Of a stretch of 64,000 bases of DNA, positions 44,142-54,660 are shown piece by piece. The stretch covers positions 8,364,270 to 8,428,269 of the forward strand of contig OX465113.1 in the NCBI GenBank assembly GCA_949987565.1. Direction: 5' to 3'. The stretch is from Luidia sarsii. Lineage: Eukaryota > Echinodermata > Asteroidea > Paxillosida > Luidiidae. The notes beneath the pieces are model-generated. The model had not been told where the DNA came from. It did not search any database and saw only the letters and a program-made list of their open reading frames with translations. The position numbers were made by a program, and so were the translations under genes. The first letter of the stretch is position 1. Each line of letters begins with the position of its first letter.

Positions 44142-44545
44142 ACGTCAATACAAATCCAGTTGGTCACGTCCATGCACAATAGCAACGGCCAAGCAACCGC
44201 GCACATGCACGCCGTAAGCACTTCTGAAAAAGGTGAACAAATGTACCTCTCTTGCCAGGGTATATTGAGAGTCAGTATTCCAATGAAAATAATTATAGAC
44301 ACCGCTTGACCATGGTTAAGGATAAAACTCGGGTTTGCAAAGGAATTGCCTGATACATAATTATTATACGAAACAAAAGTAAACACAACGGAAAGTGTGT
44401 ATAGTAAAGAAAACAAAAATTAAAACGTTACGTCGGACAAAATTACGGCAATTGTCGGACCACAAATCGCGCGTTGTTGTGAGTGGTCAATTATTTGTCA
44501 AGGGGCGTGGCCTACTGGATCAGTGTATTGCAAGTGACTGTGCTG
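44142..44545. mobile_element. About 400-bp MITE, copy 1
   Basis: The left end TCAATACAAATCCAGTTGG and the right end CTACTGGATCAGTGTATTGC form an imperfect terminal inverted repeat. The interior shares CCCTGGCAAGAGAGG and TTTGCAAAGGAATTG-type words with 46105-46550 in inverted orientation. Non-coding. Confidence 0.6.
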
Positions 44546-46104
44546 CGAATCCCACGATACCACAGTGATCCGCCCCGGGTGCTGAGCATGCGCGCTTGAT
44601 GTTAATTGCGCAGCAGTCGTGCGCAACTGCGTCACGCAGCTGGCGAGAGGCTCACTGGTTGGCTGGATCTAAAGCAAAAAAAGAGCTAGGTTTAGGTTCC
44701 CCCCTATTGGAAATACACGGAGATGCAAAGACAATAGCCCTAGCCGTAGCTCTGGAAGCCCGTTTCTGACACGGCCTAATTCGCAGAGGGTTGTGTGCGC
44801 GCACGAAGGTTGCTGATCGTCAGGACTATGATATGAACTGCCACTGGGTTTTTTCGGTTACCAACGAGACTAGGCTAATGGTTAATTTAATACTCCATTC
44901 ATCGTATTCTATTATACATCGCCCGCGTATCGAAAACCCCACAAGGCTTGTCTTATCCAAAACGCACTGCATAAAATATAAAGCACATCGTTGTATAGAA
45001 GATTAATCCCACAGGGGCAACGTATAAGATCAGCAAGCCCCCTTTCTCTGTCAGACCTTGGCTCGCCCTTATAAAAAGAAAATGGAAATGGAAGGCGCTC
45101 CAAATGGACTTGACTAGCAGTTGTCTTTATTATTGATTCCGTTTTCCAAGGTTGCTTGGCGATAGGGAACAGTGTAACACATGCATTCGTGCACTCTCCG
45201 CTGGCAGTGTTTTTCGGAAGACTGTCTTTTGGCAATAACAGCTCGGACCGGGAGTACTTTTGGCAATAACAGCTCGGACCGGGAGTACCAAAGCTAACCG
45301 TTAAGTCACCCTTATGACTTTGTTTGAGAAAACTATAATTGTACTATAATACACGAAGAAGCTATATACAGTGATGAGTTCTGTGACGGAGTCAGCATTG
45401 TCACACGCCGTTAGCGGGTGAGGATTTTACAAGAGAACCAAGTTAACAACTCGTACAATTTGTTCGATAACTTAGAAACGGGCTGGAGTTAAAGGGGAAT
45501 GAAACCCAGAGAAAAATGTTGGCTTATCTTATTAGGTGTTAAAAACTGCAAAATACCATGAGATGCAGTCCAAATGTAACACCCCAAACCAGGCACTTTT
45601 TGGGAAAATCAGACAATAAAGACAATTATAGGAAATCATGATCGATGTTTTGTTTAGTGTTTTCCTGCTTAACGTGCATTTCACTATTTGCGGGAAACGC
45701 CTGGGTTTGGCTTGGGGCGTCACAAGAAAATTGCTTAATTATTTAATTTCAACATAAATGTTAATTAAGCATTTGATCAACAATTATTATAATTCTCACA
45801 TCAAGAATTTGTACCAGTGCGTACTTATAATTATCCTCGTGGAAGATGATTCTTCGTGTCATTGCATTCTCAGAAAATTGTCGTCAGTGTTTCAGATTTA
45901 CTATACAGTGGTACTGATCAATATTGATAAATTATGCTTGTAACATAATCATGAAATCCTACCTACTAGTCGATTCGTTTTAGATCACTAGCTTTTAACA
46001 AAATGTCAACTTCCCCGAGATATATAATGTAGGTAGGCCTACGTATAAGGAAAAGAGAGTCGGACATAAGATAAGATTCCTAGAGGCGGAAAATAAATTG
46101 ATTC
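44546..46104. other. Between MITE copies, no gene seen
   Basis: Includes a dispersed repeat at 44700-44770 (shared with 25735-25825) and a 31-bp tandem duplication (TTTTGGCAATAACAGCTCGG units, 45227-45288). No exon is recognised. Confidence 0.5.
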
Positions 46105-46550
46105 CGACCGTGACACCGATCCAGTGGGCCACGCCCCTTGACAAATTGACCAATCACAACGCGCGATATAAGGTCCGACAAATTGCCGCCATTTTGTTCG
46201 ACATTTTGTAAATTTTGTATTCTTTAACAGTAGGCCTACTTATACTATACACATTTTCCGTTGTGTTTACTTTTGTTTCGTGTGTATACCAGTCAATTCC
46301 TTTGCAAACCCACATTTTATTCTCATCCATGGTCAAGCGGTGTTTATAATTTCATCGATACCCTGGCAAGAGAGGAAATGTAAATTTTTGGCCTTTTCCC
46401 AAAACCAAAGTCCAACGGAGAGAAAGTGCTTTCGGTGTTTGCGGGCGTGCAGTGGACGCGCACGGCGTGTGGCCGATCGTGACACGTGCGAGGTTGCTTG
46501 GCCGTTGCTGTGGTGGGCGTGGCCTACTGGATCGGTGTATTGCAGTTCCT
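46105..46550. mobile_element. About 440-bp MITE, copy 2 (inverted)
   Basis: Ends GATCCAGTGGGCCACGCCCC and, at the other side, GGCGTGGCCTACTGGATCGG; inverted relative to the copy at 44142-44545. The interior matches include CAATCACAACGCGCGAT. Confidence 0.6.
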
Positions 46551-47689
46551 CTTCTGGCCTTTATTATTAGGATTAAAAAAAAACCAAAACTATTCCCAAA
46601 AATTTAGTCTCCGAGTCGCGTAATTTTTTTGTAGGATGGTTAGGGCCAATTATCATAAATAGGGTGTGGAAATCTTCTGTCGTAATTTTCTTTAGAAACA
46701 ATTCGAGTCGACACGCCCATTTATGATAATTATGAACATCGCCCCAACCCTCCTACAAACATAAATGACGCCTCCGGATCACGCTAAAGTGAAAGGGCTT
46801 TCATAAAAGATAAGCAACACCTGCCGGTGTCACGGCCACATCTATCCACCGTGGTCGGATATCCGAAACGCGACCGAACGCTCCGAACGTATGCGCAGTG
46901 ACTGGCAGAGTGGCATGTGGCAGCGGTTCGCTTCAGAGCGGAGAACTGCAAAGAGAAAACTGTCTTTGTATTTGAACTACATGTACTAAAACTGTCAGGC
47001 ACATTGGACTGCGTAACACTTTTGCAACAAACCGCTGGATGCTAGGCTGGTTACACATTTGCTGGGTCTTGGTTCAGCCTCATCTTTAGAACCTCTATTG
47101 CACTATCACTCTGTGGCCTCACTGGTCTTATTCTATAGATATTGTCATGGACGATGCTCCAATGGCATTTCTGCCTTGGTTCCCCAAGATCGTCCCAATG
47201 CTCGTAATACGCGCACACATAATTATAGTTTATGTAATTATGGCACCTAAAGCCAATATTCTTCTAGTTTCTTGCCGCGCACTGCCTCTCTATGGAATTC
47301 TCACTTTCTTATAACTTGTCTCAATTCAAACGTAACATAAACACTCATATTTCTTCCTCCTGATCTAATAAGCTCCTGTTTTTTCCTTCCTACTTTAGCC
47401 CTTACCTTGAGTGGCCTTTTGAGGCCTTGTGTTGGGCGACATTCATAAAAAATAACAACATTTGAGGCAACAATAATCTGACAAGAATTGATAGAATTTA
47501 TTTCTAATTTCCTTTTTGTAAATGATTGAGTGTTCCACAGATTCATTTATGTAGATGAGTACAAGGGCTGTCTTTTATTTGTGTTTTATAAACTGCTAAT
47601 AAATAATACTGACGATGTCCAATTGCTTATTCGCAAATTCTGATCATTACATGATCATTACATTGTTTATGAATAAGTCTTCATTCACT
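46551..47689. other. Intergenic region, no gene seen
   Basis: An inverted repeat (CCAATTATCATAAAT at 46650 against 'atttatgataatt' at 46720) flanks a short spacer. Otherwise no exon or known element is seen. Confidence 0.45.
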
Positions 47690-47870
47690 AATCTAAAATT
47701 TAGTGGGCCTGACGTTTCGATCCTAGCAGGACCTTTCTCAAAGACCTTTCTCACTCTGCCTTTGAGAAAGGTCCTGCTAGGATCGAAACGTCAGGCCCAC
47801 TAAATTTTAGATTTACTTTTTGGTAATTTTAGTCAGTAAGCAGTTTGCAACATTTTTGTATATCACCTTA
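47690..47870. repeat. Head-to-head pair of Penelope-associated end modules
   Basis: Near-perfect inverted copies of the module (CCTGACGTTTCGATCCTAGC and its complement) meet around CTTTCTCACTCTGCC, followed by AATTTTAGTCAGTAAGCAGT. Same family as 15730 and 18865. Confidence 0.75.
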
Positions 47871-48087
47871 AGTCTTCATTCACGTGATAAAACCTAATAA
47901 TTATTGTCTGCTTATTGTTTGGCGAAAATATTTTTTTCACATTCATTTTCCATAAATTGTCAATAATATTGACAGATTCTCCTAACAAATTGTAATTTAC
48001 ATTTTCATTTTCAAAATTGCGACTTACAGTATCTATGTTCAGTTATATACAGAGTCAATTCACATCTTAAAAATGTAGAGCCTGTTT

Positions 48088-51000
48088 TCAGTCAAACTGG
48101 ACCCCTGCTGCAGCCTTCAGTCTGTAGTGTGTAAAAAATAAAATAAAAATAAATGACCACAAAGGAAAAGTGAACCAGAACTTCACAGATTGAAAAATTG
48201 CCAAAGTAAACTTTGACTTGACCGGGACTTGAACCCGAGACCTATGGTTGAATTGCTTCCGACCGGTGCCCCCACCCCAGCAAAGACTAGTTGACTATTA
48301 GGGAAGGTCACCACCTAAGGGCTGGATAGCTCGGATGGAAGAGCACTTGTACATTAATCCAGAGGTCTCAGGTTCAAGTCCCGGTCGAGTCACAGTTTTC
48401 TTTGCCTTTTTTTCAATTTGTTCAAAAGATCCCAGTCAGTATTTCCTATGTTTGTATGAGTCAAATTTCACAGAAATCACAGATATGGGATTCTTTAAAC
48501 CAACTTTGACAGTTATTTTCACATGTGTATAATGGTAAAGAAAAAATCTGACTGGACCAGGGTTTGAAGCCAAGACCTCTGGCTTAACTTACCAGCGCTC
48601 TTACGACCTGAGCTATCTGGCTCTTAGATAGCGGCCTTCCCAAATAGTCAACTTAACTAATCTTTGCCGGGGTGTATATCTCCAGGGATCATAACCCCCG
48701 TTTCCATCCACATGGCCATTCTGGCAAAGATAGTAGACTATTTGGGGAGAATGCCATCTAAGGGCCAGACAATTCAGGTGGTAAGAGGACTTAAGAGGTC
48801 TCTGGTTCCCAGTCCCTGTTCCAGTCACATTTTCTTTGCCATTTTTCTTTTCCCAGTCAGATTTCCTTCCCTTTGTTTGTATTCCATATCTGTGTGTCCA
48901 ACTTTCTGTTTTTGAGGCAATAGTCCACCCACCTCTTACTACTGGGGTTGATGATGCTGTGACCTTGCTGCTTCTGAACTTTGACCTGGGTCGATCTCTT
49001 CTTATTGTCAAAATCTATGAGAGCAAATGCATTCAAACGAAGAAGGCCAGCCATGATTAACTGAAACAACTTGGTTGAAGTTTAAATAATTATGGTAAAC
49101 TCATTGTAAATTACCATCAATCGCAAGACAATGCACAGAAACCATACGGTGTATCACAACTAACGATGGGTTATCCATCGTAAGTTGAGTTACGATGCAT
49201 CGTAAGACTGTGAAATCCACCCTAGGAAGGCAAGTTTGACACTCACGGCTAGAGGGAAAACAAATGTGCTCAACGATCCATTTATCTGACAGGAAATGTC
49301 TCTGTCTATATTCCTTAGCTATACAGTACCTCACATTACAAGTCTATGGCAATGGTAAGGCCATATGGTTGGATTCAATTCTCATAGGGTTCATGTGTTT
49401 ATCCCAAGCAGTGCTCAATAACATTCAGACACAGCCTCAGCCAACAGCACTTGGCCATTTCCACGATATTCCCTGAGCAGCTTTACAGCTTACTGGGTCT
49501 CCACTGCTCCGGTCTGGCACCCCGTCCCCCAGTTCACTGTGCCTACCTGGTAATGTGACACCGACGCTGGTACCACCCTTTTGCTTCTTGACCACACTTA
49601 GCTCCTCTTCACACTCTGCAGGTTGAAAGTGAAGCCAAGAGAAGAAGGGAGACATTTGGTGAAAGCGTAACCTTTTTACGGAGATGCACAAGGCTTTATC
49701 AAGTCAATTTATATCTACTTTATCTGGTCCTTGTCTGTCTGAGTCTTGTCTGTCCTAGGGAAAGTTACAAAAGCAACATGCTTTGAATATACTACATGTT
49801 TGGCAATTCTCCTTGTTTAAACATTATTAATGTACTATATAATAATCAACTATCTAGCTTATATCATTTTGTATTGTGTATTTCATACGAGTGTACCACC
49901 CTTCATTAATTTTTTAAGCACTTTGCACCGGCATCAGTGAGCCATGACGGACACACGGATTTCTTTTCAATAATGTGCCACATTCAAAACTCACTAAACA
50001 ATCAACACCTGTGAAACAAATCAGTAAAAGTACAGTCTTTGGCAGCCGCAAGGCCATATGGCTGGACTCAATTCCCATAGGGTAGGTGTTTATCCCACAC
50101 TGTGTGGCTACTGAAGAGACTTTGTTTAAAACTTGCACAATAGTGGTGCCCAGCTTCGGAGGGCCCGACGCAGTGCAACATCACCGGCGCTCCAAATTCG
50201 GAGGACCTGGCGCAAAGTGGATCTAAGGATCAGAATTCCTGCCTCTGGAGGCACTTACTCGTGAGGTTCTTGGTGGTGTCTGCGAGCGTGTCAGCCAGCA
50301 AAAAGAGGACATTCTTTAGGTCCGTCTTCCTCTCACTGGCTGTGGCCTCGTACAGGTCATACTTCAGGCCAGTCGTTCCCGATCCCACGGCCAGGCTGAC
50401 CTTGTGCGCTTGCCTACTGACCATCAGGTCTCCCAGACTGAAGGCTTTCCTGCACACGTGGGACAGGGAGCAATTTGGTAGAACAAATGAACAAACATAT
50501 CCCTACTTTCAACTCATCCCGTTTTCTCTTATAGTCCTTTGCTTCTAAAAAATTTAACCAAAATGCTAAAATATGATGTTTTGCATCGAGGGGAATGAAA
50601 TTCAATGAGAGTTTGCCCTACTCGTTGTAATAAGCACCGAGTGCTCAGTGCTTTGCCCGATTGCCTGCTGAACAAAAACCACAGGCGACTCGGGTGGGAT
50701 TCGAACACACGACTCCTGCTTTCTACTGCAGATGTCTTCACCACTGGACTTACGAGCTGTAAAACAAACTGCTTACTAACTACCAAAATTCATTTCTCAG
50801 AAATGAAGAGGGCCTGACAGGTCCTGCTGTTCAAATTTCAATGCTGTCAGATACTAATCAACGTACTTGAAACGTGAAAAGTAGTCTTCATAGCTGTCCA
50901 CCTCGGCTAGTTCCCTCTGCATGACAAAGACAGAATTTAAATCTTTAAAAAGACAAACAAAACTGAAAGGAATAACTTGCTGGGAACTTTTGAACAATTT

Positions 51001-53187
51001 CAAAAAAATCAATGAAAAACTGACTGGGAACTTTTGAACAAATTGAAAAATGGCAAAGGAAACTTTGACTGGACTGGGACATGGACCTGAGACCTCTGGT
51101 TTTGCGTACCAGTGCTTTTAACATCTGGCTATCTAGCCCTTAGATGATGGCCTCCCAAACAGTCAACTACATGTAGTCTTTCAAGATCACTGTTCAATTT
51201 TCAAAATCATTGATTTATTTCGTTATTTACTCCGGGGGTAGCCTCCCAGTGTCACTGCTATTTTTTTCAGATGTGCTCAGCGATTCCGCCAATTCCAAAA
51301 AGTGAACCTCCAAGTGTTTGCAACACGTTGGCCAATCACAATGCGCGGAATTCGTCGACTCAATGCGCATCTGGAAAGAGTCGACAGATTCCGTGCATCG
51401 TGATTGGCCGGCATGTTGAAAACTCTTGGAGGCGCACTATTTGGAATCGTCCGAATTACACACTGGTGTAAAGGGGGATGTTTGTACTCAGTTTGTATTA
51501 TGTGAGTGGAAACTGGCCCGATCCATTATTGTCCTCCACATCAAATCAACACCATCCATTACACGAGGAATTAATGTCAAATTCAAATGTGAAAGTTGAA
51601 AAGTTTGTACTCACGTGTGAGTGTAGACTGGGCTTATCCATGGCTGCCCTCCACATATCGATGCCATCTGTGACACTAGAAATTTGAAAATCAAACATCA
51701 AATGTCAAAAAGTCAAAAAGCATAAAAATTTGGAGGGTGTGACGTTTTGATCCGAGCAGGACCTGTTTTGAGAAAGGTCCAGCTCAAACAGGCCGTCCAA
51801 AATGTTACATTTGCCTTTTGGTTATTTCACTTTTTTAGTCAGTAAGCAGTTTGCAACATTCTTTGCAAAGTCAAAAAGTAATACAAACTTATCTTGACAA
51901 TTTCTCACTGACTTAAATATAGAAGGCTTGATGTTTCAAGTCCGGCAGGCCCAGGGGTCAGTCGCCCAACCCATCCATATTTCTTTAAAGCCAACTTGTA
52001 AAGTTGTATTTTTTACTTATCATAGTCATAGTCTCATAGTCATAGTCATAGCATAGGTCTACTCAGACTAGGCTTAGCTACAAGTATACTCCAGCATAGT
52101 CCCACTTACTGGGCCACTAGGAGCTCCTCTGAAACAATTTTTGTGTTGATCTGTCGCACTAGCGTCTCACCGAGTCCAATAATTATAGTAAAACAGACAT
52201 TCTCAACGTCAATTACCCAGTCTTCGTGTAATATGGTTTGTATGTGGGCTCATTGCAAAAGCGTATGAGATTTTACATCGTGTACACGGTGTACAAACAT
52301 ATTGCATTTTGAACAACTCGACATGTCCGATGCCGACATAAGAGACATTTTGTCGGAATTGCAATCCAACAATTAATCGTAAGTACCGCTGAAATACCAC
52401 TTGTCCGTCTTGACACGTGTAGAATCCGGCAGGTGTAATTATTTAATCTTTTGACGCGATTTTGGGCACTTTTTTTAAGAATGTCTGTTTTAGTATATCA
52501 TTAGACGCGGTGAGACGCTAGGTGCGACAGATCAACACACAAATCGTTTCAGAGGAGCTCCTAGCGGCCCAGTAAGTGGGACTAACTCCAGCACCAGCAG
52601 TAGGCTAAAGATTTCGACATTGGACTATGAGAATCGACTTATTTGTACCGTACTATGAACCCTAAAGAACATGAAAGAAGCGTTAACAACAGAACCAGCT
52701 GCCTAATAATTAATATTAATCATTGATAATATTATTAATGTTTACAATGATTTGCAGTCCAGTCCAATGATTAATATTTATTATTATAATATTAACAAAA
52801 CATAGCACGTGAATAGTATTATTACTATCCGAAACCATGGCCGAAACTAGTAGTCACAGTAACTTGGACCCGACAAGTCACCTTTTTATCGAAATTTGAA
52901 ATTTGGAGAATCGGGTGACGACCCTCAAAATTTTCAAATTTCGAAAAAAAGGTGACTTGTAGGGTCCAAGTTACTCGGACTGGCACTATGCCAAAACAAA
53001 CAATGGAATTAGAAATTGAATAGCAGATTGCATTGCAAAAATTACTGGTGTTAGATCTTACTCACTGGAGTATCCAGCAATCTCTTGAGCAAGATGTGAA
53101 GCTCAAGAACCGCGTTCCTCCACATTCGATCACGGCGTGACTCTGTTCAACGCCACCTTCTTCTGCCAGGACTTTTGCAGACGACAT
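48088..53187 (-). CDS. PAXX: PAXX homologue (Ku-binding NHEJ factor)
   Basis: Seven exons on the minus strand: 53066-53187 (ATG), 51615-51675, 50867-50916, 50259-50449, 49547-49615, 48933-49014 and 48088-48121 (TGA). All are GT-AG and in phase; 609 nt gives 202 residues (human PAXX is 204). The head domain shows TRFLSFT and VTDGIDMWRAAMDKPSL (human YVTDAAELWSTCFTPDSL), then HKVSLAVGSGTTGLKYDLYE and a helical stretch, as in the XRCC4 superfamily. The tail reads HSIINPSSKR and then LKAAAGVQFD, matching human ESLINPGFKSKK...GVDFDET. V199 and F201, the human Ku-contacting residues, fall at the same positions. PAXX stabilises Ku at DNA double-strand breaks in the nucleus. Exons 6-7 are small; I chose the AG|GTGGGT donor of exon 6 over GTAAGA because only it restores the conserved tail. 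Confidence 0.9.
48185..48440. mobile_element. Two tRNA-derived SINE copies, head to head
   Basis: A partial minus-strand copy (48185-48260) is followed by a full plus-strand copy whose A box GGATAGCTCGGATGGAAGAG and B box AGGTTCAAGTCCCGG lie at about 48324-48388. They lie in PAXX intron 6. Confidence 0.75.
48535..48675 (-). mobile_element. tRNA-derived SINE in PAXX intron 6
   Basis: The minus strand shows GATAGCTCAGGTCGTAAGAG and a degraded B box, with flanking AGTTGACTATTTGGGAAGGC. Confidence 0.7.
48710..48860 (+). mobile_element. Diverged tRNA-derived SINE in PAXX intron 6
   Basis: GGCAAAGATAGTAGACTATT and GGGCCAGACAATTCAGGTGG stand in place of the usual head and A box; the B box is eroded (GGTTCCCAGTCCC). 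It is an older copy. Confidence 0.6.
49085..49240. mobile_element. Small MITE with CATCGTAA inverted motifs
   Basis: Contains ACTCATTGTAAATTACCATC, CGATGGGTTATCCATCGTAA and ACGATGCATCGTAAG, inverted relative to the copy at 57211-57356. Length about 150 bp. It lies in PAXX intron 5. Confidence 0.55.
49918..50221. mobile_element. TTAA-type MITE copy in PAXX intron 4
   Basis: After TTAA (49914-49917) it starts GCACTTTGCACCGG and ends CCTGGCGCAAAGTGG. It is internally deleted relative to 23482-24139. The right TTAA has mutated. Confidence 0.6.
50755..50835. repeat. Degraded Penelope end module
   Basis: CAAACTGCTTACTAACTACC followed by AGAGGGCCTGACAGGTCCTG keeps the order of the module family at 15730 with an internal deletion. 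It lies in PAXX intron 3. Confidence 0.5.
51030..51185 (-). mobile_element. tRNA-derived SINE in PAXX intron 2
   Basis: The plus strand shows AACTTTGACTGGACTGGGAC, 'gagacctctggttttgcgtacc' type text and AGTCAACTACATGTAGTC; the minus-strand A box is partly lost. Confidence 0.65.
51725..51870. repeat. Degenerate inverted Penelope end modules
   Basis: GTGTGACGTTTTGATCCGAG and the diverged complement flank GACCTGTTTTGAGAAAGG; AGTCAGTAAGCAGTTTGCAA follows, as in the other members. It lies in PAXX intron 1. Confidence 0.55.
52097..52584. mobile_element. 488-bp foldback MITE with 9-bp target duplication
   Basis: Terminal inverted repeats of about 105 bp begin TAGTCCCACTTACTGGGCC; the right end is the complement. 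Perfect 9-bp flanks ACTCCAGCA lie at 52088-52096 and 52585-52593. The structure is MULE-like, matching the elements at 6483 and 8921 in duplication length and in the 5'-TAGT terminus. Non-coding. It lies in PAXX intron 1. Confidence 0.82.
52852..52982. mobile_element. About 130-bp foldback MITE
   Basis: Left TAGTCACAGTAACTTGGACC and right GGTCCAAGTTACTCGGACTG are inverted, with GGTGACTTGT/ACAAGTCACC inside. The ends match the 6483-7338 family, so this is a deletion derivative. No target duplication was found. Confidence 0.65.
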
Positions 53188-54340
53188 GTTGTCGTTTTAT
53201 TTCCGTGCATCAGACAAGACTTAGGCCATGCCCGAATTTTATGGCTATGGCCGGATATAACACGCAAGTCTATGGGGACTGGCAACGGTCGCTCCCTCGC
53301 TACCTCCGTAGAACCGTGTGCAAATTGAAGCCGCAGCCAATGGATTCGGGAGGACTGTTCACAGTAACTGACCGTTGCAGCGCCCTCTGCTGTTCAACCA
53401 GAACCTTGGCCGTGTCAGCTGCCTGCGTTTTGCAAAATTAATAATTTTGGCATAGACCTCTATAGCTATGGCTTTGGTATGTCTGCAAACTGCTTCCATA
53501 GACGCGTGATTACAATGAAGCCGTAGACTGTGAATCCAGATGCACCTTATTCAGATTAAATGTCCATCCTCCCTCAATGATAGGGGAAAATGTATCTATG
53601 ACAGGATTTAAAATTCGAACTGCCGCAAGTCGCAGCATTTTGCGATTTTCCCAGCGTACTGCATTCCTTTCATAGCGCCCTCTCGTGGCCTGATATAATC
53701 AACTTGCGTATGACAACTAATGCACAGTCATGTTGGCACAAGCCGCTGGTGGGTCTGTGGTGAGTTTGGTGTGAAAGTCTGATTCCGTGCTGTATGGTTG
53801 GGCTTGCACCTCCTTGGGAATATTCGAGCGATAGCAAGTCAATGCCATTGCAAGTCGTATGGAAATGTGGTCAATGCAAGTAATCATGCAGGGAAGGTCT
53901 TCCGTGCATTGCTATGCCGATTTCCGTGCGTGCAGCATCTCTATGGGGATATGGAACCATCCCCCATCATATCAGAGTATGACTAAAATCTAAACGACGT
54001 ACAAATACTACAACAGAATCATTGTCCGTAACACTGCTACAAAAATGATTGGCCAGGTTTAATAGAAAAAAAAGCAACTGGCGCCACCGGGCAGTGTATT
54101 TTTTTTCCTAGGAACGTTCGGGGCAAGTATTAATGCCATTCTTCAATTTCACAGTGTCGTGTCGAGGGCCCTTTTACAAAGTGATGTAATGGGTACAGAG
54201 CCACGTTCCATCTCAGAGAGATGATTTTACGTGGTGTCACCGCAAACCTTCCACAGGGGAGAATTGGAAAAATTTGCTGTGATGGGAAAGATGCAATGAA
54301 GAGGGAGAGGAGAAAAGGCAGAAGAATCTGGATGCTGCCT
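53188..54340. other. Upstream of PAXX, no gene seen
   Basis: Presumed PAXX promoter region and flanking sequence. Short frames occur (e.g. 53175-53441 on the plus strand) but they overlap PAXX exon 1 antisense or lack support. Confidence 0.45.
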
Positions 54341-54344
54341 GGAT

Positions 54345-54660
54345 GCCGAGCTTGAAAGGGAGAGAGAGAGAAATATAGAGGGAGAGGGAAAGAGACAGAG
54401 AGAGAGAGAGAGAAAGAAGAGAGAGGGGGTGGAGAGAGAAGGCCTTTGTGGAGAGAGATATTGGTGGAGAGGGGAGGGGGGGGGGAGAGTGAGGGAGAGA
54501 TGGATGTGGAGAGAGTGGGGAACCGCAAGGGGGAGAGAGGGAGAGAGAGATGAGAGAGAGGCGGAGAGAGACAGATGGAGAGAGGGGGATGGGAGGGAGA
54601 TCGGAGAGAGATACGTGTAGGCTAAGAGAGGGAGGGAGAGAGAGAGGTGGGGGAGAATTA
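54345..54660. repeat. Polypurine (GA)n-rich tract
   Basis: Imperfect GAGAGAGG repeats with little pyrimidine on the plus strand. The long Ser/Leu/Pro frame on the minus strand is an artefact of this composition. Confidence 0.9.

Noticed and set aside
48857..49069. A single-exon gene starting MFQLIMAGLLRLNAFALIDFD
   Set aside because: The first part is intron; the CATAG acceptor at 49015-49019 starts PAXX exon 6, which is in phase with exon 5.
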